Below, piece after piece: positions 57,014 to 64,000 of a DNA stretch of 64,000 bases. Under the pieces are notes generated by a model, which searched no databases, was not told the origin of the DNA, and worked only from the letters and a program-made list of their open reading frames with translations. Every line of letters starts with the position of its first letter. The first letter of the stretch is position 1. The stretch is from Ephydatia muelleri (lineage: Eukaryota > Porifera > Demospongiae > Spongillida > Spongillidae): contig JABACO010000017.1 in the NCBI GenBank assembly GCA_013339895.1, positions 8,071,678 through 8,135,677 of the forward strand, in the 5' to 3' direction. Both the position numbers and the translations under genes were made by a program.

Positions 57014-58643
57014 AAACTTGTGCTTTATCAGGGACCTTTAGGCATTACTGTTGCTAACATTTAATTGCATGTGCATGTCAGTTGCAACTGAAAGCCTCTC
57101 TGACAATAGGCTGTTGTGTACAACTATCTGACTGCATGGCAGTGTACTGATGCAGTGTTCTTTCATCTTGTTAGTGTGTGTTTGGGTGCATTTTTAGTGG
57201 TGTGGTGTGATGTGATGTGATGAGTGTGGTGGCTGTATTCCTAATTATCCATGGCCATACCTGAATATGCTGGGTCCAAACACAATAGACAATGGTACAG
57301 AAGCCATCTTGTTTTGAGCTAATAGTCCAATGTTTTCAGGGAAATAGTGAGATTGAATGTGTGTGCAGAGGAAGGGAGTGAGAGGGGAAGACAAGAAATG
57401 CACACCACTCTCTCCCTTAGAGGATATGGTTCCTCCACCCTAATCAATGCACACCACTCTCTTAGAGGATATGGCTCTAATCAATGCAAAACACCCAATG
57501 GTGTACACTCACCCTCTCTAATCCTCCTCACACCATCCTCACCCTCCTCACACCATCCTCACCCTCCTCACACCATCCTCACCCTCCTCACACCCTCCTC
57601 ATCCCCTTTACCCCCTCACACTCCACCCCCATCACCTCTACACACAGCACACTCACCTGAGTGTTCAGTGACTTTGATCAGGTGTCGAATAAGATACTTC
57701 AACAGTTCAAAGTTTGGCTTGGGGAGCTTGTGTATGGCTTCTCTGAGCTGGGCCAACCGTTCTGGAGAGGCGTGTCCCACATTGGCTAGAGGGGGAGAAG
57801 GTGTGGTGTGCAGATGTTTGAGAATGAAGGGAGGAGGAGAGGAGAGGAGAGGAGGAGGAGGAGGAGGAGGAGGAGGAGGAGGAAGAGGAGAGGAGAGGAG
57901 GAGGAGGAGGAGAGGAGGAGGAGGAGGAGGAGGAGAGGAGGAGGAGGAGGAGGAGGAGAGGAGGAGGAGGAGAGAGGAGGAGGAGGAGAGGAGAGGATGA
58001 GGAGGAGGAGGAGGAGGAGAGGAGAGGAGGAGGAGGAGAGGAGGGGAGGAGGAGGAGAGGAGGAGGAGGAGGAGAGGAGAGGGGAGGAGGAGGAGAGGAG
58101 GAGGAGGAGAGGAGGAGAGGAGGAGGAGGAGGAGAGGAGGAGGAGGAGGAGAGGAGGAGGAGGAGGAGAGGAGAGGAGGAGGAGGAGGAGGAGAGGAGAG
58201 GAGGAGGAGGAGAGGAGGGGAGGAGGAGGAGAGGAGAGGAGGAGGAGGAGAGGAGAGGAGAGGAGGGAGAGGAGGGGAGGAGGAGGAGAGGAGGAGGAGA
58301 GGAGGAGGAGAGGAGGAGAGGAGGAGGAGAAGGGGAGGAGAAGGGGAGGAGGAAAAGGGGAGGAGGAGAAGGGGAGGAGGAGAGGAGGCGGAGAAGGGGA
58401 GGAGGGGAAGAAGGGGAGGAGGGAGAGGAGAGAAGGAGCGATAAAATGACAGAGTTGTTTAAAGGAGATCATTGAGTGATTATGGATTATTGAGTGATTA
58501 TGGATTATTGAGTGATTATGGATTATTGAGTGATTATGTTTTTCCACTCCCCAGATGTCGAGTACATGAGATTTGACATGCATTGGTAGCACAAACATGC
58601 ACACCTCAAAGACATAATCACATATGCACGCACATAAACACAT

Positions 58644-58710
<67 letters not shown>

Positions 58711-61307
58711 ATGGAATAGACACACCTATGTAAACTCAGAGCTCAATCCTGCCCTTATTAGGACATGCACTACATGTCTTGTATGTTTTGTTTACAGATA
58801 GTGTGCAGGACTGGCAACACGAATGACCACAGTGTGCATAAATGGCCTTTTCAGATGCACATCCTGACATAGTACTCACTTTCTTGAATCTGGACAAAGT
58901 CAGGAACAACCTCATCTGGAATGACTGGAGTTGGAAGCTCTCTCTATTGGGGAAATAAAAAGGCAGTCTCCTTAGCATACCTCTAGCTGCACTCCTAAAA
59001 TGAAACTGAAATTACTAAACTCAATTCCAGAATGGCACAAACCACATCCCTTGCACAACACCACATTGACTCTATGGCACCATTCCTTATTCATCTCACA
59101 CAAACCATACCCTAATGACCACACCCCTAGGACCAGCACCTACCAGCCACAGCTTCAGAAGCCCTCCCACTGTGGCTGTGTCCACACTTGAGAAATCTGC
59201 ATTTCCAACTGAACAAGAGAGATGGGGAGGGGCATGACAGGAAGTGGGGGAGGGGCTGGTAGTGAGGTGGGAGGGGCTGGTAGTGAGAGCTGCAGGTACT
59301 TTAGCTAATGCTAGTGGTGTAATGTACACCCTTAATCAAGCAAATCTCTAATTGTACTCACATGCGCTGTCAGGCCCTCTTAGTCCAGGCACACATTAGA
59401 CCTCGGATGTGCCTGGCCTTAGTCTTTTACTAATTCTATTTCATGATAACCTTAAAAATAGAATAAAGCATTGAAATGGAAACCTTCTCATTGAGAACAT
59501 AAGGGAATGTGAGGGGCCAGGCTAAGTAATGCACTGAAGAAGCTCAATACTTTACACTGAAGCATGCCGTGATGAGAAGAAAGGGCAATGACAGCACCTT
59601 CACATGCATTATTAGGGGCCTACCACATCCATCCATGTTTCCTTGCTTTTATACCATACGTAAAACATAATTTCTCAAATAGAATGATTTTCTCTTTTAG
59701 GACTTCTGTTGAACCATTTTCCGTAATCAAGTTGAGAATCATGCCATCACAGTTGTCACCATTGCAATTGTACATAGATGGAGACCGAAATCAATGTAAA
59801 CAAACTCACTTTTGTCAAAGGTATTTTTGAGCTCATTGATAAGTCTGGTGTTTCCATTGACTCTGTACAGCCCTTGTTCCGTAAGGCCTAATTGGAGAGC
59901 CCACATCATACAGATAGTTGCAAAAATGCCCCCCCCTCCCCCCCCCAGAATACAGTGTCAACTGTAAAGACCTCAAGGCACATTTCGTTGGAACAGATCA
60001 GTGAACAAGTATGGTAATGAGAGTTGCGGTTACTAAATTAGCTACATGTATGGATATATTGATATATCTAGGTATGCACAGATTGTGCGATTAACTTGTC
60101 CCTGGAGCACAGCAATGCATCCACACAACCTGTTGTATACATGACAAGGCGTGCACAGAGAGCTTGATCCAGCCTACCATTCTCCTCGATATACTCCACT
60201 ATCTTCCTGACAATGAATGGCACTTTATGACTGCTTCCAAGGGTGAGCTCATCCAGATCAACACCGAACACCAGAGGCTTGCCTGGGCGGGACGGTGGAG
60301 GAAAAGATGAGCATGTGCACACTCTACATGCGCTACATCATGTGTGTCAGATTACAGAACATGTACTGTACACAAAGTTATGAAAGCAAGTGCATATCCA
60401 GAGGCTTCTTAAATGTATATGCTGGAGTACAGGCATGGCATGGTATATGCTGGAGTACAGACATGGCAGTGGTATATGCTGGAGTACAGACATGGCAATG
60501 GTATATGCTGGAGTACAGACATGGCAGTGGTATATGCTGGAGTACAGACATGGCAGTGGTATATGCTGGAGTACAGACATGGCAGTGGTATATGCTGGAG
60601 TACAGACATGGCAGTGGTATATGCTGGAGTACAGACATGGCAATGGTATATGCTGGAGTACAGACATGGCAATGGTATATGCTGGAGTACAGGCATGGCA
60701 ATGGTATATGCTGGAGTACAGGCATGGCAGTGGTATATGCTGGAGTACAGGCATCAGTGGTATATGCTGGAGTACAGACATGGCAATGGTATATGCTGGA
60801 GTACAGGCATGGCAGTGGTATATGCTGGAGTACAGGCATCAGTGGTATATGCTGGAGTACAGGCATCAGTGGTATATGCTGGAGTACAGATATGGCAATG
60901 GTATGTACTGACTTGGAGGGGAGTTGATGGAGTCCAGTGAGAGGAAACGCCTCTTTTGGGGGGAGGGGCTCTTGTTGAATGCTTTCTTCATCCAGTTGAC
61001 AAACTCTTTGGTCCGCCCACCAGCTCCTCCCCCTTTTGTGGGGCTGACCACCTGCAGCAAAGCAATGATGGTACATGCATCCCATGATGGCCCATGTGCC
61101 ACATACACAGGTATGCACACACATGCATGCACATTACAGCCACACACACACACGTACACACACACATGACACACAAACACATGTACACACACACACACAC
61201 ATACACACACATGACACACAAACACATGTACACACACACACATACACACACACACACACATACACCACACACATATGAAGTACCTCTTCCTGCTCCTTGC
61301 TCATCCA
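47788..61307 (-). CDS. FAM13: FAM13-like RhoGAP protein with tandemly duplicated RhoGAP exons
   Basis: FAM13 proteins carry an N-terminal RhoGAP domain and C-terminal coiled-coil segments. 5' exons: 61284-61307, 60913-61051 (KEFVNWMKKAF). Cassette B: 60178-60282, 59810-59887, 59144-59208, 58880-58943, 57657-57785, 57261-57318, 56678-56768, 56428-56625. Cassette A: 55534-55638, 54802-54879, 54637-54701, 54371-54434, 53540-53668, 52654-52711, 52497-52587, 51327-52443. 3' exons: 50794-50984 (donor ambiguous in a GT run), 49317-49370, 48546-49126, 48253-48336, 47788-47895 (stop TAA 47788). RhoGAP landmarks: KVPFIVRKIVE, arginine finger in GLYRVNGN, RELPTPVIP, FELLKYLIRHL, VPLSIVFGPSIF. The C-terminal FAM13 signature is LQAEKHALQKILLQFEKKHG then RPLYERYRDVKRLY. 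Exon 60913-61051 ends in phase 1 and fits the first exon of either cassette. The true 5' end was not found. Confidence 0.85.
48390..48442. repeat. (AC)n microsatellite
   Basis: In the FAM13-like intron, about 55 bp upstream of the acceptor of exon 48253-48336. Confidence 0.9.
49545..50555. repeat. 35-bp minisatellite, about 29 copies
   Basis: Units contain CCACCAGCACCCTTAGCACA with ATGAGGCATC/ATGAGGTATC variants, in a FAM13-like intron. Confidence 0.95.
50690..50793. repeat. AC-rich array against a splice donor
   Basis: ACACACAACATACACACACA variants end at the donor region of FAM13-like exon 50794-50984, leaving several alternative GT sites. A similar AC-rich run lies at 51190-51320 beside exon 51327-52443. 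Confidence 0.85.
51327..55638 (-). CDS. RhoGAP exon cassette A (downstream copy) plus large linker exon
   Basis: Seven RhoGAP exons mirror cassette B. The 1117-nt linker exon 51327-52443 is Pro/Ser/Gly-rich and contains two coding minisatellites: an 11-residue GVGGTPPGRHE repeat (4 copies, about 51440-51570) and a 9-residue DVIGPVPRG repeat (5 copies, about 52100-52215). Exons near the 3' end of the cassette are almost identical to B. The first exon is clearly diverged (GVSLERLNLSSSD versus GVDLDELTLGSSH). Confidence 0.8.
52735..52925. repeat. 43-bp minisatellite, about 4.5 copies
   Basis: GAGGAGAGGTGGAGGAGGGG units in the intron between FAM13 cassette A exons 53540-53668 and 52654-52711. 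Confidence 0.9.
53130..53490. repeat. 20-bp minisatellite shared by both RhoGAP cassettes
   Basis: CACCCTCCTCACACCATCCT. A shorter stretch of the same repeat is at 57520-57600 in the equivalent intron of cassette B, which shows the duplication included introns. Confidence 0.9.
54085..54205. repeat. 14-bp minisatellite CACACATGCACCAG
   Basis: About nine copies, followed by an (AC)n run to 54307, in cassette A. Confidence 0.9.
54495..54635. repeat. Short pyrimidine-rich repeat beside cassette A exon 3
   Basis: AATAGCCCCTCCCCCATCTC units, four copies, abutting the donor of exon 54637-54701. Confidence 0.85.
55085..55450. repeat. 31-bp minisatellite, about 12 copies
   Basis: CCTCCTCTATAGCCACATGA units between cassette A exons 55534-55638 and 54802-54879. 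Confidence 0.95.
55838..56243. repeat. 22-bp minisatellite between the two RhoGAP cassettes
   Basis: CCAGCCTGTGTACCCGGGCA units, about 18 copies with three imperfect ones near 56090-56170. All six frames stay open, which is an artefact. Confidence 0.95.
56428..60282 (-). CDS. RhoGAP exon cassette B (upstream copy)
   Basis: Eight exons, the first seven with the same lengths as cassette A (105, 78, 65, 64, 129, 58, 91 nt) and the same phases. The catalytic arginine in GLYRVNGN is present. Exon eight begins DQPHPPSVASP as in A but then diverges. It either ends at a CAG|GTAAGC donor in phase 0, which cannot join cassette A exon 1 (phase 1) in frame, or reads on through YVVLGLDFIQRYNLKV to a stop at about 56350, giving a short RhoGAP-only product. 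Confidence 0.8.
56790..57011. repeat. (GT)n tracts next to the acceptor of cassette B exon 7
   Basis: A pure run at about 56795-56865 and a second at 56940-57011. Read on the minus strand the first run ends about 22 bp before the acceptor at 56768. Confidence 0.9.
57825..58440 (+). repeat. 600-bp polypurine (GGAGGA)n tract
   Basis: Almost pure G/A on the plus strand for over 600 bp, in the intron between cassette B exons 58880-58943 and 57657-57785. The long Glu/Arg-Gly and Ser/Pro/Leu frames on either strand are artefacts. Confidence 0.97.
58660..58706. repeat. (AC)n microsatellite
   Basis: ACATAC-to-AC run in cassette B. Confidence 0.9.
60415..60905. repeat. 29-bp minisatellite, about 17 copies
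   Basis: TATATGCTGGAGTACAGACA units between FAM13-like exons 60913-61051 and 60178-60282, ending about 10 bp before the former. Confidence 0.95.
61135..61272. repeat. AC-rich simple repeat
   Basis: CACACACATGACACACAAAC variants between FAM13-like exons 61284-61307 and 60913-61051. Confidence 0.9.
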
Positions 61308-63265
61308 CTATTAGGACAGTGGACAAGGTAAAGCAATTTTGCTCAGTTTTGGATCTGCAGAGGTATGAGCAGGTGATGCTTTGGATAAAGAATGTGTAGC
61401 ATTTGAGAAATGTCCTTGGAATGGTGACATCATCATAACCCACACTCACACACACACAAACCCATGGGCACTTAGTACCTTCTATATAGACAAACATTGA
61501 GTCATTAGCATGCAAAGTTTCTTAGTGTTGCTGTACCTGCTGGGCCCCAGTCTTCCATGACCACAATTACTGGGCCCCAGACCTAATGCACTTACATGCA
61601 GCAACTGGGCCCCAGTCTTCTGTAGTTCTATTAGTTATTGGCTCCATCAGGTTATGATGCCTAGTCATGTAGGGAGATCGAACGATGGAGGACAGCTGAC
61701 CATATGGAGTCAGTGGGTGTTGGGTGGTGATAGGACATGGGTTGGGCTGTGGTACCACACCACTATTGTAGGTGACACGGCAGATATCAATGGGCATCAA
61801 AGGCAGCATTAGTGTAGCACATTCTTTAACAGCACATAGTGCCAGCATCCCAAAGTGCAATGATGGCGTGTTGCCTTGTGCGCTGGTACATACGAGTACG
61901 CATAACGTAGTTGTATGTGGAGTCCTATACGTGGTGCAAGTTTTACCATGCTCAGAAAGTAATGTAACATTCGTGCTTGCGTGCTGGTATGAGCGGCGCG
62001 CGCACAAGTACAAGAACACGCACACGCCAATAAAATTACTCTCTGTACACACACACACGAAGCACGTACACGCACACATACATACACGTACACAAACAGT
62101 GACACAAACACACACGCACACACACACACACACGTACACGGTCTGGCCTGCATGCTCAGCAACAAATACAAGTTTCCATACACATAGAAACACGCGGGAA
62201 GAAGCAAAAGAATGTTATTCGCTTACAAGAATAAAACGTACGCATGGAGATCCCAACACCGCTCTCCGGTTCACGTTCCTCGTAGTTTAAAAGCTGTTGC
62301 TAAGGGGGCGTGACCTTTGCGCCCGCCGCCTCATTCAGACCGCACCGATCAATAATTATAAAATAAGTAAACCGCCACCCATCGCTTATTTGTAAAACAA
62401 AAGCAGTTCAAAGTGAAAAGGTAGGATGGCGGCATGAGTTACTGCACGCGGTGACGTGTAATGAATGTTTGTCTCTCCTCCGTTTCGAAGGACAGGAGGG
62501 GTAAAACGGGCATGCTTACCGCGCACGTTACAGCATCACTAGTAAACGGCGTTTTTGTGCATGGCCAGGTACAACACGTATTCACATACTCAGACGCGAT
62601 ACGAACGCACGCTGTACCGAAACTTTCGCACACGAGTACGTCCCACAAATTGTGAAAACCACGTGTGGCGATACACACGCATGGCATGGTACTATTGGTT
62701 GCATACCTGCATCGATACAGCGCCACACATGCGTACACGCATATGAACACGTACACACACTTAAACGCGCACACATACGTACATTACTTTTACATAACAT
62801 ACATATGCACATGCACACGTACACGCACGCACGTATACACACACAATGGGTGAGCAAAGTACGTGGACTTTTTGCGGTGTGTGAGGTCTGCATGCCAAGT
62901 CATTTGACACTTCATTCTTCACGCGAATCCCATCTACTAGTGATAGCTTTGTTATCGTCAACACTCTGTTGTTGTTTGTCACATCCTCCCTCACGTGATC
63001 ACCTTACGCGCACAATAGAAAGGTTGAGAGTTAATTAACGGTTAATGATGCATGTGTATAATGGCATTCCTGGGATGGCTGTCATAACCAGAGACTACCC
63101 CTTACAACATGCATGGAATGCAGACAGTTTAGGAATGGCCTGTGTATGTGTGCAGATGTGCTGTTGTGGGTGTGTGCAGATATGTAGATATGCACATACG
63201 TGTGAGTACCTTGTGTTTGTTTCTGTATGTACCTGCTGCAAGTAGCCTCCTCCTCTTTTTTGCAG
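61308..63265. other. Likely divergent promoter region of the FAM13-like and PDZ genes
   Basis: No further coding exon could be assigned. The stretch has AC-rich simple repeats (61440-61460, 62045-62140, 62745-62850) and CpG-rich non-repetitive parts near 62270-62480. Genes leave it in opposite directions, so 5' exons and promoters are expected here, but none is demonstrated. Confidence 0.4.
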
Positions 63266-63366
63266 TTGGCATGGCAACAAGGCTGATTACTCTTAGTGGA
63301 GGGGGTCCGTGGGGATTCACCCTGGCTGGTGGGAGGGACTTTGGGTCACCACTGAAGGTTGCCAAG
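63266..63366 (+). CDS. First coding exon of a PDZ-LIM/Enigma-type protein
   Basis: An acceptor (CTTTTTTGCAG) precedes the exon; the ATG at 63271 opens MATRLITLSGGGPWGFTLAG followed by GRDFGSPLKVAK, then a GT donor at 63367. This is the start of a PDZ domain with the PWGF carboxylate-binding loop typical of PDLIM/ZASP/Enigma proteins, which link actin at Z-lines or stress fibres to kinases through C-terminal LIM domains. The PDZ continuation and any LIM domains lie beyond the window. Conventional PDLIM proteins start close to this motif, which supports the chosen ATG. Confidence 0.8.
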
Positions 63367-63520
<154 letters not shown>

Positions 63521-64000
63521 CATACAGTATGTATTGCATTTTGTGAAATGTTGCTGTTTGCGTTGGGTTTCATTTCAGCTTGTGCATCAGTCAAGCAATA
63601 TAACACATCTCTCTCATGAGTTGGTACATCTGTTAGTTTGGACATTCATTGGTGGCTTGGTCATGGTATGGAGATGTTGTCCATTGGTGGTACAGAGATG
63701 TTTTTCCATTGGCTACTCTCAGCCACTAGGGAAATGCTGCCATGCGTACAGGCTGGGAGTCGGTCAGGTTGCTATGGGTTGCTATGGCAGGTCTCTAAGA
63801 ATTAACGTGACCATGGCCGCTAATAGATGAACAGAAATGAAATAGGTGTACCTGGTTCCAGTAACAAATCTATTTTTGTGAGAGAGGGAAATGAAGGTGG
63901 GAGAGGGAATTCATAGAAGGGAGAAAAGAAAGTGAAGAAATGTAGTGCGTACAGTGGCTAGCCCCCCTAGTTGCTACACCTCATTCCTGTGCCATAGGCT

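Noticed and set aside
57786-58703. Frames of over 200 codons rich in Ser/Leu/Pro or Glu/Arg/Gly
   Set aside because: Polypurine tract artefact.
60866-61515. Long minus-strand frames before the RhoGAP cassettes
   Set aside because: Only the two short exons inside them (60913-61051 and 61284-61307) have splice borders and FAM13-like context; the rest is AC-repeat translation, and one frame has no ATG at its start.

Overview
The window looks like nuclear DNA of an early-branching animal, most likely a sponge. Five recognisable animal genes are present, four of them split by GT-AG introns; there is no sign of operons or bacterial ribosome sites, and minisatellites and small DNA transposons are very dense. 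The sponge placement is inference: two neighbouring intronless genes encode glycosylated multi-pass membrane proteins with a PCRSL-type N-terminal motif and a QC...LLCxxC module, an uncharacterised family I associate with sponges and cnidarians.

Layout. 155-14632 (minus): RBM22/Cwc2-like splicing factor, nine exons visible, 3' end off the left edge; its third intron holds a decayed Ty3/gypsy LTR retrotransposon (8946-13482). 15-26 kb: gene-poor, with a hAT remnant, a TTAA element, several MITE-like elements, an inverted minisatellite and a broken extra copy of the SLC35D gene. 26.4-28.7 kb: a 39-bp satellite. 29004-29996 (minus): intronless SLC35D-type nucleotide-sugar transporter. 30372-36606 (minus): METTL14-like subunit of the m6A methyltransferase, eleven exons, with a PIF/Harbinger-type element in one intron. 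38020-39989: a DNA transposon with 16-bp TIRs and 7-bp target duplications. 40429-43305 and 44052-46971 (plus): the two paralogous membrane proteins. 47788-61307 (minus): FAM13-like RhoGAP gene whose whole RhoGAP exon set is present twice in tandem. 63266-63366 (plus): first coding exon of a PDZ-LIM-type gene running off the right edge.

The genes do not form a pathway; they are ordinary animal housekeeping and signalling genes (splicing, RNA methylation, Golgi sugar transport, Rho signalling, cytoskeleton). The most unusual observations are: (1) the 2-kb transposon plus three 20-22-bp TIR-to-TIR palindromes, each between 7-bp direct repeats, one of them inside the SLC35D pseudogene copy so that the intact parent gives the empty site; (2) the duplicated RhoGAP cassette, where either copy can splice in frame to the same upstream exon; (3) the paired receptor-like proteins; (4) single-base homopolymer-length frameshifts in METTL14 and in the second receptor, which are either consensus errors or real gene decay.
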